64,000 nucleotides of DNA, taken from Mesorhizobium erdmanii USDA 3471 (GTDB lineage Bacteria; Pseudomonadota; Alphaproteobacteria; Rhizobiales; Rhizobiaceae). Shown one piece after another: positions 8,429-18,003 of the stretch. The notes below the pieces were generated by a model, which did not search any database, was not told where the DNA came from, and saw nothing but the letters and a program-made list of their open reading frames with translations. The position numbers were made by a program, and so were the translations under genes. Position 1 is the first letter of the stretch. Every line of letters begins with the position of its first letter. The stretch is from the NCBI RefSeq assembly GCF_000472705.1, contig NZ_AXAE01000016.1, positions 62,001 through 126,000 on the forward strand, in the 5' to 3' direction.

Positions 8429-9352
8429 ATGAAAAACTGTGCGGCAAGTGCACTTGCAATCACGCTGGCGTTGGGCGCAAGCATGACATTCCCGACTGCG
8501 GGAAGTGCTGGCTCCACTGCGGTTACGGACCCCGTCCAGACGAGCAGTGCGGCTTCTGCGTTCGGATCCTACGATCCCTACGGAGACTTCAGCACCGACA
8601 AGACCGCGAGCATCGAGGAGTTGTTCCTGCCTTGGGAAGACGTTGACCTGGCGAGCCTTCCCCTGGCCGATGCCTATGCCCTTCAGCGCAACCGGTCACT
8701 CTTGATCACCATCGAGCCGTGGACCTGGTCGAAGGACTGGCGCATTACCCCGAACGAACTGCGCGACGGCATATTGAGCGGCAAGTATGACGCCAACATG
8801 CAGGCAATCTGCAATCTGGTGGGGGCCATGAAGAGCCCGGTCACCATTCGCTGGGCGCAGGAAATGGAGGACAAGAACGGCCGCTTCACGTGGGCCAACT
8901 GGGCACCCAAGGACTGGATCGCTGCCTACAAGCGCGAGGTCGATATCTGCCGCAAGGCTGCTCCCGCCGCCAAATACATGTGGTCACCCAAAGGCGAAGC
9001 GGGCCTGGAGAAATACTACCCCGGCGACGACTACGTCGACGTCATCGGCCTGTCAGTGTTCGGCCTGCAGAAGAAGGACAATGACGAGACCGGCCGTGAC
9101 CGTACGTTCGCCGAGACGCTGAAGCCCGGCTATGACCGCGTCGCGGGTTTCAACAAGCCGATCGAGGTGGCCGAACTCGGCTATGTCGGCAAGCAGGAAT
9201 ATGTTTCGCAATGGGCCGCCGATTCCCGCAAATCCTATTCGGAGTTTCCGGCTCTGACGTCGGTCGTCTACTTCAACCAGAAGGAAGTGTGGCCATGGCT
9301 GGGTGGCTATGGGCTGCCCGATTGGAGGGTTACCCAGCACATATTGCCCTAA
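8429..9352 (+). CDS. Secreted GH26-like glycanase
   Basis: Predicted secreted or periplasmic glycoside hydrolase with the (beta/alpha)8 pattern of family 26 (beta-mannanase and related endo-glycanases). The first 27 residues form a signal peptide ending near AGS. ITIEPWTW is an early strand, TIRWAQEMED carries the putative acid/base Glu145 in the place of the RxxHE motif of GH26, and EVAELGY carries the putative nucleophile Glu249. The usual His before the acid/base is Gln here. An ATG with GGAG upstream supports the start. It is divergent from the GT2 synthase and 63 bases upstream of a DUF995 gene. Synthase loci often carry such a glycanase to trim or release the polymer, as cellulose loci do with BcsZ. 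Substrate is not known. Confidence 0.8.
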   Translation: MKNCAASALAITLALGASMTFPTAGSAGSTAVTDPVQTSSAASAFGSYDPYGDFSTDKTASIEELFLPWEDVDLASLPLADAYALQRNRSLLITIEPWTWSKDWRITPNELRDGILSGKYDANMQAICNLVGAMKSPVTIRWAQEMEDKNGRFTWANWAPKDWIAAYKREVDICRKAAPAAKYMWSPKGEAGLEKYYPGDDYVDVIGLSVFGLQKKDNDETGRDRTFAETLKPGYDRVAGFNKPIEVAELGYVGKQEYVSQWAADSRKSYSEFPALTSVVYFNQKEVWPWLGGYGLPDWRVTQHILP

Positions 9353-9415
9353 ACTTACTGCGTCGCGTGCAAGTGCAAGCGTAATTGGGTAGCGCCAAGT
9401 AGTAGGGGTAGGGTC

Positions 9416-9931
9416 GTGAAACGAGTCTTGGGGAATTTCATTGGAACGGCAGTTGGCTGTTCCATCGCTCTCGTTGCTTTCCAGCTTCCGGCAATGGCCA
9501 AGACGGCGGCGCAAGTCGCCGACCTGGCCATGAAGGCCGAGGTGGTGCCCGATGAAGGCATCTACCAGATGTATAAGAACCGGTCGTGGCTCTGGGGCCG
9601 AAACGGTGCGGGCTATTTTGCTGTGCAGCGCCGTCAATTCAACGCTTGGACCTCGGACAAGGGCAAGCTCGGTTATGGCGACGGCATCTGGTTCATTCCT
9701 GGAGGTGGCAAGCTTTGCTTCCGCGCAAAATGGCACGGCGCCGCAGGTGACGCCAATGCGCTTTCCTGCTTCGAACATCGCCAGTCCGGCAGAATCATCT
9801 ACCAGCGCCGCATTCCAGATGGTACGTGGTATGTCTTCAGGAGCTCGCATCGCAACCTGGCGGACGAGTTCATGAAATTGAAATGCGGCGACCACGTCAC
9901 CCGGAAAGAAAAGCGGATCAAAGCGATGTAG
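9416..9931 (+). CDS. DUF995-type secreted protein, paralogue of the 1515-2114 product
   Basis: 171-residue exported protein of unknown function. The GTG start is preceded by a G-rich AGGGGTAGGG, followed by an N-terminal signal sequence cleaved near AMA. The mature part has NRSWLWGRNGAGYF, NAWTS, GIWFIPGGGKLC, SCFEHR and GTWYVFR, in the same order and spacing as the DUF995 protein at 1515-2114. It is transcribed with the glycanase gene (63-base gap). By position it may correspond to the hypothetical aps-type accessory proteins of S. meliloti, but that is a guess from gene order. The conserved aromatic residues suggest a compact beta fold. Confidence 0.72.
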   Translation: MKRVLGNFIGTAVGCSIALVAFQLPAMAKTAAQVADLAMKAEVVPDEGIYQMYKNRSWLWGRNGAGYFAVQRRQFNAWTSDKGKLGYGDGIWFIPGGGKLCFRAKWHGAAGDANALSCFEHRQSGRIIYQRRIPDGTWYVFRSSHRNLADEFMKLKCGDHVTRKEKRIKAM

Positions 9932-9967
9932 TAGGCATCGCCAGTCGCGGGAAGCCACAGGGCTAAA

Positions 9968-10417
9968 TCAAGCCTTGCGCTCCCAGCGGCGGTCAGATGT
10001 CTGCTGCCAGTAGGTCACGGCGTGGCCCGCATCCTTCATCGTCTTCCAATGCGCTCTGGCCGCCTCGAGCTGGGCGGCGTCGTGGCCGTCGAACAGGAAC
10101 ACGGCGCGCTCGTAGCCGGCAAGGTCGGGCGGCGCCGCGCCGTCGACCAGGAACCTTATCCTGGCCTCGTTGGGATTGCCGTCGCCGGTGGTCAAGAGGA
10201 TGGGCTGTTCGCCGGGATAGGCCTCACGATCAGTGGCGTGTGCCAGGAAAGAATCGTCCCGGAAGGTCCACAGATGCTGGTCGAGCGCGTCGCGGCGTTC
10301 CTCGGTGCCGGTCTGCACCACCGCGCGCCAGCCGCGATCGACGCTGCGCTCGAGCAGGCCCGGCAGTGCATCCTCCAGCGTCGATTCAGTCAGATGGTAG
10401 AACAGCACGTCGGCCAT
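9968..10417 (-). CDS. holC: DNA polymerase III subunit chi
   Basis: 149-residue protein of the HolC family, the clamp-loader accessory subunit that contacts single-stranded-DNA-binding protein during replication. Matching features are the N-terminal VLFYHLTES strand, RGWRAVVQTG, DQHLWTFRDDSFLAHA and the aromatic C-terminal SDRRWERKA, all in the positions expected for chi. It lies nine bases after pepA on the same strand, the usual pepA-holC order in proteobacteria. Length is normal. Confidence 0.92.
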   Translation of the reverse strand: MADVLFYHLTESTLEDALPGLLERSVDRGWRAVVQTGTEERRDALDQHLWTFRDDSFLAHATDREAYPGEQPILLTTGDGNPNEARIRFLVDGAAPPDLAGYERAVFLFDGHDAAQLEAARAHWKTMKDAGHAVTYWQQTSDRRWERKA

Positions 10418-10426
10418 GGATCGAGG

Positions 10427-11938
10427 TCAGCTCTCGTAGTGATCGCGCACCAGCCGGTCGAGCAGCCGCACGCCGAAGCCTGAACCCCAGGACTGATTGA
10501 TCTCGCTCGACGGCGACCCCATCGCCGTACCGGCAATGTCGAGATGTGCCCAGGGTGTGTCCTTGACGAAGCGCTGCAGGAATTGTGCCGCGATGATGGC
10601 GCCACCATAACGGCCGCCGATGTTCTTCATGTCGGCGTTCTTGGAATCGATCAGCTTGTCGTATTCAGCGCCAAGCGGCATGCGCCACAACCGTTCCTGT
10701 GTCGCCTGCCCCGCCGCCGTCAGCCGTTCCGCCAATTCATCATTGTTGGAAAACAGACCGGCATAATGCAGTCCGAGCGCGACCATGATGGCACCGGTCA
10801 GCGTCGCCAGATTGACCATGAATTTCGGCTGGAAGCGGTCGTTGCAATACCACAGCGCATCGGCCAGAACGAGCCGCCCTTCGGCGTCGGTGTTGAGCAC
10901 CTCGATGGTCTGGCCCGACATCGAGGTGACGATGTCGCCGGGACGCTGGGCATGACCATCGACGGCGTTTTCGACCAAGCCGATGATGCCGACGACATTG
11001 GCCTTCGCCTTGCGCGCGGCCAGGGCGTGCATCAGGCCGGTCACGGCGGCGGCGCCACCCATGTCGCCCTTCATGTCCTCCATTCCCGATGCCGGCTTCA
11101 TCGAATTGCCGCCAGTGTCGAAGGTAACGCCCTTGCCGACGAAGGCGACCGGGCTGTCCTTGGGTTTGCCGCCGTTCCACTGCATGACCGCCATCCGCGC
11201 GCCGCGGGGCGAGCCCTGTGCGACGCCGAGCAGCGAGCCCATGCCAAGCTTCTTCATCTCCTTCTCGGCCAGGATCTCGACCTTGACGCCGAGCGCCTCG
11301 AGTTCCTTGGCCTGGGCGGCGAACTCAACGGGTCCCAATATGTTCGCCGGTTCGTTGACCAGGTCGCGCGCCAGAAGCACGCCGTCGACTACCGCCTCGA
11401 CTTCCGCGAAGGCCTTCTTGGCACCTGCCGGGTCGGCGGTGTGGATGGTCACCTTGATCGGCTTTTTCGGGTCGGCCCTTGCGTCATCCTTGTCCTTCCT
11501 TGTCTTGTATTTGTCGAAGGAATAGCTGCGCAGGAGAATGCCCGCCGCGAGATTGGCGGCGTCCTTGCCGCCGGTCACGGCTCCGACGAGATCGAGCACC
11601 ACGGCGACGTCGGTTGCCTTGCGCAGCGACGCTGCAATCGTGCCGCCGAGTTTCAGCCAGGCGGTCTCGTCGAGCCCCGACGCCTTGCCGGCGCCGATCG
11701 CGACCAGTCTGTCGAGCGACGTTCCCTCCGGCGCCAGAATCTCGACGACGCCGGCGAACTTTCCCGTGAACTCGGCCACCGGAAAGGCCCGTTCCAGCGT
11801 ATTGCCGGGATCGTAGACCCGGGCGGCACCGCTCAGGCCACCGTCATCCGCCGACAGCACGAAGACCACGCCCTTCCTGTTCGCCGCCGTCTGAGGCGCG
11901 GCGAATTTTGCAAAGGCGATCGACGGTCTGGGGTTCAT
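10427..11938 (-). CDS. pepA: Leucyl aminopeptidase, cytosolic M17 family
   Basis: Di-metal exopeptidase removing N-terminal residues from peptides in the cytoplasm. The C-terminal catalytic domain has [11 protein letters not shown] with metal-ligand Lys and Asp, and [14 protein letters not shown], the family signature. The N-terminal macro-like domain precedes it. Using the second of two adjacent ATGs (11938) gives 503 residues, normal for the family, and better spacing from AGGA. The track of longer in-frame sequence up to 12085 has no family match. In some bacteria PepA also binds DNA (XerA). Nothing here tests that. It is co-oriented with holC. Confidence 0.95.
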   Translation of the reverse strand: MNPRPSIAFAKFAAPQTAANRKGVVFVLSADDGGLSGAARVYDPGNTLERAFPVAEFTGKFAGVVEILAPEGTSLDRLVAIGAGKASGLDETAWLKLGGTIAASLRKATDVAVVLDLVGAVTGGKDAANLAAGILLRSYSFDKYKTRKDKDDARADPKKPIKVTIHTADPAGAKKAFAEVEAVVDGVLLARDLVNEPANILGPVEFAAQAKELEALGVKVEILAEKEMKKLGMGSLLGVAQGSPRGARMAVMQWNGGKPKDSPVAFVGKGVTFDTGGNSMKPASGMEDMKGDMGGAAAVTGLMHALAARKAKANVVGIIGLVENAVDGHAQRPGDIVTSMSGQTIEVLNTDAEGRLVLADALWYCNDRFQPKFMVNLATLTGAIMVALGLHYAGLFSNNDELAERLTAAGQATQERLWRMPLGAEYDKLIDSKNADMKNIGGRYGGAIIAAQFLQRFVKDTPWAHLDIAGTAMGSPSSEINQSWGSGFGVRLLDRLVRDHYES

Positions 11939-12302
11939 CATGTCCTGCTTTCGGGGATTGCGCGATGATGCGCGACGCGGTTTGAAGCGATCCGCGACAT
12001 TTGGTCGTTTTCCGGCATTTGGCAAGACTTTGCCAAAATGGCTACCCATATGAGACATGGAATCGATGGCGATTCGTCGCGGCACGGCCCCGCTTCATGC
12101 CGCAACCTGTTGTTAACCATCGATGTTCGCCTTTTCTTATCCATTCCCTCCGACACTCCGGTCCATTGCGGCACGCGACGTGGGACGGGAACCGGATCGC
12201 CTGCCTGATCGAGCCCATCGGAGCCAGTTGTGCGGGCGTCGCCGGACAGCTACCCTTGACGTGGTGGCATGATGCCGTTCGAGAAAATCGAGTAAAGCCT
12301 TC
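11939..12302. promoter_or_regulatory. Divergent promoter region of pepA and lptF
   Basis: No gene seen. It should contain minus-strand promoters for pepA-holC and plus-strand promoters for the lptF-G-D series. The clearest element is the perfect inverted repeat at 12018-12037. Confidence 0.5.
12018..12037. promoter_or_regulatory. Perfect 8-bp inverted repeat, possible operator
   Basis: TTTGGCAA, a GACT spacer, then TTGCCAAA: perfect arms, about 80 bases upstream of pepA. No T-tract follows, so an operator is more likely than a terminator. Confidence 0.45.
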
Positions 12303-13505
12303 ATGAAGGTCGTTGAACGCTACATCATGCGCCGCGCTTTCGTGGTCTTTCTGGCAGCGCTGGTCTGGACGCTGGCCATCGTGTGGACCACGCAGGTGCT
12401 GGCCAAGATCGATCTGGTTACCGACAGCGGCCAGTCGTCGCTGACCTTCTTCGAGGTCGCCGCCCTCATTCTTCCCTCGATCATCCCGATCGTCGTGCCT
12501 TTCGCGCTGGTCGTGGCGGTCGCCCAGACGCTCAGCGTCATGAATTCAGATTCCGAACTCGCCGTCGTCAACGCCGCCGGCGCCTCGCGCTGGACGATCG
12601 TGCGGCCAATCATGCTTCTGGCCCTCGCGGCCAGCGTTTTTTCCTTTGCCGTCGACAACGGCATCGACCCCTATGCACGACAGAAGAACCGCGCCTTGGT
12701 GGCGGAGTCGCGCGCCGATCTGTTGACGCTGATCATCCAGGAAGGCACCTTCCGCAAGATCGAGGACGGGCTGTTCCTGCAGATTGGCGAGCGGCTTCCA
12801 GACAATCGGCTGGGCGGCATCTTCGTCGCCGATTCGCGCGAGGAAGGCGTCAATCTCGTCTACTACGCCAAGACCGGCAGCGTCGTCGAACGCGGCGGCG
12901 AAAAAGTGCTGATGATGAATGACGGCGTCATCCACCGTAAAACGCTGACCGGCGACCTCAGCGTCATCCGGTTCACCTCCTATGCCTTCGACATGTCGGC
13001 CTTCATGGCGGCGGCCTCCCAGGTGACGCTGCTGCCGAAGGACCAGACAACCCAGTACCTGCTCAATCCAAGCCCCAACGACAAGAATTTTCAGCAGAAC
13101 CCGCAGGAGTACCGCGCAGAAATCGACCAGCGGTTTTCGGAATGGACCTATTCCATGGTGTTCGCGCTGATCGCGCTTGCGGTCGCTGGTGACGCGCGCT
13201 CGCATCGCGAGGCCCGCGTCAATCCTTTGATCACGGCCATCACGATTTCCCTGTTCGTGCGCTGGCTGGGTTTCTTCGCCGCCAGCAAGGCCGATGAGGT
13301 GCCGCAATACGCCTATATGGTCTATGGCGTGCCCATCGTGGCTTCCGCGGTGGCCATCTGGTTCATCGTCTCGAACCGGACCATGGAACTGCCGGTGGCC
13401 TGGGCGGACTGGATGACGAACCTGGCCAGCCGCGTCGGTGACGGCTGGAATGCCCTCAAGCTGCGTTGGTCCAGGCGCGGCACGTCAGGTCAGGGGATCG
13501 GCTGA
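12303..13505 (+). CDS. lptF: LPS export ABC transporter permease LptF
   Basis: Inner-membrane permease of the YjgP/YjgQ family that, with LptG and LptB, extracts lipopolysaccharide from the inner membrane and hands it to the LptC-A-D bridge. The 400-residue product has the family layout: three membrane segments (about 12-35, 52-78, 97-120), a periplasmic jellyroll domain in the middle and three C-terminal segments. The stretch SDSELAVVNAAGAS is the cytoplasmic coupling region. Its TGA overlaps the ATG of lptG (ATGA-type overlap), so the two are translationally linked. Confidence 0.94.
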   Translation: MKVVERYIMRRAFVVFLAALVWTLAIVWTTQVLAKIDLVTDSGQSSLTFFEVAALILPSIIPIVVPFALVVAVAQTLSVMNSDSELAVVNAAGASRWTIVRPIMLLALAASVFSFAVDNGIDPYARQKNRALVAESRADLLTLIIQEGTFRKIEDGLFLQIGERLPDNRLGGIFVADSREEGVNLVYYAKTGSVVERGGEKVLMMNDGVIHRKTLTGDLSVIRFTSYAFDMSAFMAAASQVTLLPKDQTTQYLLNPSPNDKNFQQNPQEYRAEIDQRFSEWTYSMVFALIALAVAGDARSHREARVNPLITAITISLFVRWLGFFAASKADEVPQYAYMVYGVPIVASAVAIWFIVSNRTMELPVAWADWMTNLASRVGDGWNALKLRWSRRGTSGQGIG

Positions 13506-14587
13506 TGGGCTGGACGCTGGGCCGTTATTTCTTCTTCCGCTACGTAACGATCACGATCTGGTTCTTCCTGGGTCTGCTGGCTCTGGTGTTCCTGATCGAT
13601 TTCACCGAGCTGTCCGGCCGCACCACCGGCCTGCCCGGCTTCACCTATGGAACGGCGGTGGCCATTTCGGGCCTTCGCATGCCGATGATCATGCTGCAGA
13701 CGGTGCCGTTTGTCGGCCTGTTCTCGGCGATGGCGACACTGGTTTCGCTCAACCGGCGCTACGAGTTGGTCATCGCGCGGTCCGCCGGCGTTTCCGCCTG
13801 GCAGTTCCTTTTGCCATGTTGCATTGGAGCGTTGCTGTTCGGCTTTGTGTCGGTCGGGCTCATCAACCCGCTCGCCGCGCACGCCTTCTCCTTGTCCGAG
13901 CAGATCGAGACCCAGTTGCGCTCCGGCAAATCAAACACGGTTTCGGCCGATGCCGCCCCCTGGATTCGGCAGAAAACCAGTAGCGGTGACACCATCATCG
14001 GCGCCCGGGCCATCCTGAACCAGGGCCTGGAGATGTCTGACGCCGTCTTTTTCGTCCTCGACCAGCAAGGCAATATCGTCGAGCGCAAGGACGCCGCGCG
14101 CGCTTACCTGCGGGACGGTTATTGGGAATTGCAGGATGTGAAGACCTTCAGAAACGGCACCATCCAGCCTGCGGCCAGCGATCGTGTGCCGACCAATCTG
14201 AAGCCCGAATTCGTGCAGGAGCGGCTGGCTCGCCCGGAGACCATTCCGTTCTACGACCTGCCTGGAAAAATCGAGGTTGCCCGTTCCTTCGGCCTCAAGG
14301 CAAATGCCTTTGCCATGCAGTTCGATTCGCTGGTGGCGCTGCCGTTCCTCCTCGTCGCCATGACGCTGATTGCGGCAACAGTTTCAATGCGATTTGCCAG
14401 GATGGGACAATCGGCAACGATGATTCTGGGTGGCGTCGTGGCCGGGTTTCTGCTTTATGTCGTTTCGGTCCTGGTGAAGGCATTCGGCGTGGCGGGATTC
14501 GTGCCGACCGCCATAGCCGCCTGGGTGCCGGTCGTGGTAGCTATGTTCTTCGGGGTGACTTTCCTGCTATACAAGGAAGACGGCTAG
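13505..14587 (+). CDS. lptG: LPS export ABC transporter permease LptG
   Basis: Second permease of the LptBFG extractor. The 360-residue product starts at the ATG overlapping the lptF stop. A longer in-frame start at 13466 lies inside lptF and is unlikely. It has the six-segment topology with central periplasmic beta domain, and NRRYELVIARSAGVS is the coupling-helix region matching that of LptF. Its TAG overlaps a GTG of the lptD frame. Confidence 0.94.
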   Translation: MGWTLGRYFFFRYVTITIWFFLGLLALVFLIDFTELSGRTTGLPGFTYGTAVAISGLRMPMIMLQTVPFVGLFSAMATLVSLNRRYELVIARSAGVSAWQFLLPCCIGALLFGFVSVGLINPLAAHAFSLSEQIETQLRSGKSNTVSADAAPWIRQKTSSGDTIIGARAILNQGLEMSDAVFFVLDQQGNIVERKDAARAYLRDGYWELQDVKTFRNGTIQPAASDRVPTNLKPEFVQERLARPETIPFYDLPGKIEVARSFGLKANAFAMQFDSLVALPFLLVAMTLIAATVSMRFARMGQSATMILGGVVAGFLLYVVSVLVKAFGVAGFVPTAIAAWVPVVVAMFFGVTFLLYKEDG

Positions 14588-14601
14588 TGAGGGAGGCGTT
14601 T

Positions 14602-16980
14602 TTGCCCAGCAACAGGCAGGCCAATCTGGCGCGCCTCTATGCGGCGACCGCCTTGGCATGCCTGCTCGCCTGCGCCGTGCCGTTGCCTGCGTTCGCCCAG
14701 GAAGTCGGCAAGATGACGACCAACGTTCCGTCCGGCTCGCAGATGCTGCTGGCGGCCGACACGCTGGTCTACAACAACGACAACCAGACGGTGACCGCCG
14801 TCGGTGGTGTGCAGATCGACTATGGCGGCAACCGCCTCGTCGCCCAGAAGGTCATTTACGACCGCAACACCAAGCGGATGGTTGCCACCGGCAATGTTGA
14901 AATCGTCAACAGCGACGGCACCAAGATCAATTCGCAGCATATCGATATCACCGACGATTTCGCCGACGGTTTCGTCAACGCGCTGCGCGTTGAAACCATC
15001 GACAAGGCCTATTTCGCCGCCGAGAGCGCCGAACGCATGGGCGGCGTGCTGACCACCTTCCACAACGGCGTCTACACCGCCTGCGAACCCTGCGAAGACA
15101 AGCCCGACAAAGCGCCGACCTGGCGCGTGAAAGCCAGGAAGATCATCTGGAACGGTGAGAAGAAGACGGTTCGCTTCGAGAATGCGAATTTCGAATTCTT
15201 CGGCTTTCCGCTCGCCTACCTGCCGGCGTTCGAGATCGCCGACCCCACGGTAAAGCGCAAGAGCGGCTTCCTGATCCCCAGCATCAGCTACAACAGCCAC
15301 CTTGGATACAGCGTCAAGGTCCCCTATTATTTCGCCCTTTCGCCGACATATGACCTGACGGTGACGGGAAGCGGCTACACCAAGCAAGGTTTCCTTGGAG
15401 AGGCCGAGTGGCGCCAGCGCTTCAACAATGGCGAATACACATTGAAGATCGCCGGGATTCAGCAACAGAATCCAGACGCCTTCATCGACAGCAACGGCCG
15501 CAACGTCGATTCGGGCGCGGGCGATCCAAACAAATTCCGCGGCATGATGGGTACGCAAGGGCAGTTCGCCATCAATGATCGCTGGAACTTCGGCTGGGAC
15601 ATACTGCTGCAGACCGACAAGAACTTCTCGAGCACCTATAACATCGACAAGTACAATGCCGGCGTCCACCAGTCGACAGTTTACCTGACGGGCCTCAATG
15701 GCCGAAATTACTTCGACGTGCGCGCCATGCATTTCGACGTTCAAGAAAACACCATCGACAGCACCGCGCGCAGCGGCCAGCAGCCTTGGGTGATGCCTTC
15801 ACTCGACTACGCCTATATTCCCGATACGTCGGTTGCCGGCGGGCAGTTGTCGTTTAATGTCAATACGCGGGTCATCCGCCGCGATGATCTCGATGACGGC
15901 TCGACTATACCTACGGTGCGCGTGCCCGGCCTCGTGGGCGAATCCGGGCGCCTCACCGCCGAGTCCGAATGGAAAAGGACATTCGTCACTGATGACGGGC
16001 TGGTGCTGACACCATTGCTGGCGCTGCAGGGTGACGTCGATTACCTTAACACATCATCGGGTTCGCTCGCCGCCGTCAACCAGATGGCGACAAATTTGGG
16101 CCAACAAGACGACATGCGCTCATCGTTTGCCCGTTACATGGCAACCGCCGGGCTTGAAATGAGCTGGCCGATGCTGTTCTCCATGGCCAGCGGGTCCAGC
16201 CATGTTTTCGAGCCGATGGCGCAGGTCTTTATGCGTCCGAATGAACAATATGTCGGCGGTCTCGCCATTCCGAACGAAGATGCCCAGAGCATGGTGTTCG
16301 ACGCGACCACGCTTTTCGAGCGCGACAAATTCTCCGGCTATGACCGCATCGAGGGCGGCTCGCGCGCCAATGTCGGCTTCCGCTATTCCGGCTCCTACAT
16401 CAACGGCTGGGGCACCAATGCCATCTTCGGCCAGTCCTATCAGCTTGGCGGCGCGAACTCCTTCGCGGCGCCGGATCTGGTCAATGTCGGCGCCGAATCA
16501 GGCCTTCAGACTTCCAAGTCCGATTATGTTGGCCTGTTCGGCATCAACAGCCCGAACGGCTTCGCTGCCTCGGTCAGCGGACGCTTCGACGAGCAGACGT
16601 TCGAAGTACGCCGCGCTGAACTGAAGGCCGCCTATTCAGGCCTGCCGGTGTCGCTCAGCGCCAAATACGCCTTCATCGAGGCCCAGCCGCTCTACGGTTT
16701 CACCACCGACCGTCATGAAGTCACTCTGGGCGCGTCGACGCATCTTGCCCAGAACTGGCGCGTGTTCGGCACAGGCACCTACGACCTGCAGGAAGGCCTG
16801 CTGGTCAAGGATGGCGTCGGCTTCGCCTACAACGACTCCTGCTTCACCTATCTGATGACGTATGCTCAGTCGCGTGACCTGAACACCAGGGAAGTGACGC
16901 AGAGCATCGGCTTCAACCTGTCGTTCCGCACCCTCGGCGACTTTGGCTCGTCGACCAACGCAATCGACACCATCCAGTAG
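14602..16980 (+). CDS. lptD: LPS-assembly outer-membrane protein LptD
   Basis: Outer-membrane translocon that inserts LPS into the outer leaflet. It has a signal peptide (cleaved near AFA), an N-terminal OstA-type periplasmic jellyroll (AADTLVYNNDNQTVTAVGG, NRLVAQKVIYD), then a long barrel with alternating aromatic strands to the C-terminal region. A Cys pair in YTACEPCEDK and a later Cys in NDSCFTY could make the disulfides needed for maturation. The start is not ATG: TTG at 14602 has GGGAGG six bases upstream and is preferred. GTG at 14587, overlapping the lptG stop, is the alternative and would add five residues. It is directly followed by a SurA-like chaperone gene, fitting barrel folding. 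Confidence 0.93.
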   Translation: MPSNRQANLARLYAATALACLLACAVPLPAFAQEVGKMTTNVPSGSQMLLAADTLVYNNDNQTVTAVGGVQIDYGGNRLVAQKVIYDRNTKRMVATGNVEIVNSDGTKINSQHIDITDDFADGFVNALRVETIDKAYFAAESAERMGGVLTTFHNGVYTACEPCEDKPDKAPTWRVKARKIIWNGEKKTVRFENANFEFFGFPLAYLPAFEIADPTVKRKSGFLIPSISYNSHLGYSVKVPYYFALSPTYDLTVTGSGYTKQGFLGEAEWRQRFNNGEYTLKIAGIQQQNPDAFIDSNGRNVDSGAGDPNKFRGMMGTQGQFAINDRWNFGWDILLQTDKNFSSTYNIDKYNAGVHQSTVYLTGLNGRNYFDVRAMHFDVQENTIDSTARSGQQPWVMPSLDYAYIPDTSVAGGQLSFNVNTRVIRRDDLDDGSTIPTVRVPGLVGESGRLTAESEWKRTFVTDDGLVLTPLLALQGDVDYLNTSSGSLAAVNQMATNLGQQDDMRSSFARYMATAGLEMSWPMLFSMASGSSHVFEPMAQVFMRPNEQYVGGLAIPNEDAQSMVFDATTLFERDKFSGYDRIEGGSRANVGFRYSGSYINGWGTNAIFGQSYQLGGANSFAAPDLVNVGAESGLQTSKSDYVGLFGINSPNGFAASVSGRFDEQTFEVRRAELKAAYSGLPVSLSAKYAFIEAQPLYGFTTDRHEVTLGASTHLAQNWRVFGTGTYDLQEGLLVKDGVGFAYNDSCFTYLMTYAQSRDLNTREVTQSIGFNLSFRTLGDFGSSTNAIDTIQ

Positions 16981-17069
16981 CCGGCGAGACATCGTTTCGC
17001 CGCATAGGGCTGGCACGGATTCGCGCGCCCGGAAGAGGACGAATTGAGCGGGACCGGGATAGAATTGGG

Positions 17070-18002
17070 ATGCTAATGATGAGGAAATACCTCTTTTCAG
17101 CAGGGTTCGCGCTGCTTGTGGCGGCGACTTCCGTGTCTATGGCCGTCATGACGCCGCCGGCTTTCGCCAGCGCGATCAAGTATGTCGTCAACGACATACC
17201 AATCACGTCAGGCGATATCGCGCATCGCGCCGCCTTCTTGAAGCTGCAGCGCAAGAAGGGCGACGCCGCCCAAGAAATGATCGACCAGACGCTGCGCCTG
17301 GCCGAAGCCAAGCGGCTTGGCATACGCATCAGCGACGCCCAGGTCGAGGCTGCCTATCAGCGCTTTGCTTCCGGCAACAAGATGCAGCTCAGCCAGCTCG
17401 ACGGCGTGATGGAAAAGTCCGGCGTCGGCAAGGATCATTTCAAGGAATTCATCCGCGCCCAGATGGCCTGGAACCAGGCCTTGAGCGCGCGTTACCGGTC
17501 CGGCGAAGGCGGCAGCGTAACCGAGCAGGATGCGGTCAGGCGCATGCTCGACAAGGGCGGAGCCAAGCCGAGCGCAACCGAGTACATGCTGCAGCAGGTC
17601 ATCTTCGTCGTGCCGGCGGCCGAACGCAGCGCGACGCTGGCCAAGCGCAAGCGCGAGGCCGATGCCATGCGCGCCCGCTTCAACGGCTGCAACACGACGC
17701 GCGAGTTCGCCAAGGGTCTGATCGACGTCACGGTTCGCGATCTGGGCCGGGTGCTGGCGCCGCAATTGCCGCCGGACTGGGCCGAGCAGATCAAGGCGAC
17801 CAAGGTTGGCGGCGCCACCGTCACGCGCGAAACCGAGCGCGGCGTAGAGTTCATCGGCATCTGCTCATCGCGCGAAGTGTCGGACGACAAGACGGCCCAG
17901 ATGGTGTTCCAGAGCGAAGGCTCCAACGACAAGGCCGCCGACGACCTCAGCAAGAAATACGTCGACGAGCTGAAGGCGAAAGCCCGCATCGTCAAGCGCT
18001 GA
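17070..18002 (+). CDS. surA: SurA-like periplasmic chaperone / peptidyl-prolyl isomerase
   Basis: Exported folding factor for outer-membrane proteins. It has an N-terminal signal sequence ending near AFA, then a SurA N-terminal chaperone pattern (INDIPIT-like strand [12 protein letters not shown], helices with [14 protein letters not shown]). A C-terminal parvulin-like portion is weakly conserved ([12 protein letters not shown]). At 310 residues it is shorter than E. coli SurA, which carries two parvulin domains, so there is at most one here. It lies between lptD and pdxA, the classic lptD-surA-pdxA-rsmA series. Adjacent ATGs at 17076 and 17079 are also possible starts. Confidence 0.85.
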   Translation: MLMMRKYLFSAGFALLVAATSVSMAVMTPPAFASAIKYVVNDIPITSGDIAHRAAFLKLQRKKGDAAQEMIDQTLRLAEAKRLGIRISDAQVEAAYQRFASGNKMQLSQLDGVMEKSGVGKDHFKEFIRAQMAWNQALSARYRSGEGGSVTEQDAVRRMLDKGGAKPSATEYMLQQVIFVVPAAERSATLAKRKREADAMRARFNGCNTTREFAKGLIDVTVRDLGRVLAPQLPPDWAEQIKATKVGGATVTRETERGVEFIGICSSREVSDDKTAQMVFQSEGSNDKAADDLSKKYVDELKAKARIVKR

Positions 18003-18003
18003 C

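Noticed and set aside
10544..11968. A 474-codon plus-strand frame opposite pepA
   Set aside because: Antisense to pepA, with no family features.
12018..12037. Sigma-54 promoter (TGGC...TTGC) upstream of pepA
   Set aside because: The GG-to-GC spacing is one base short of the consensus on both strands. The symmetry is better explained as an operator.
14584..15744. A 386-codon frame on the minus strand inside lptD
   Set aside because: Antisense to a confident gene, with no recognisable domain. An artefact of GC-rich coding sequence.
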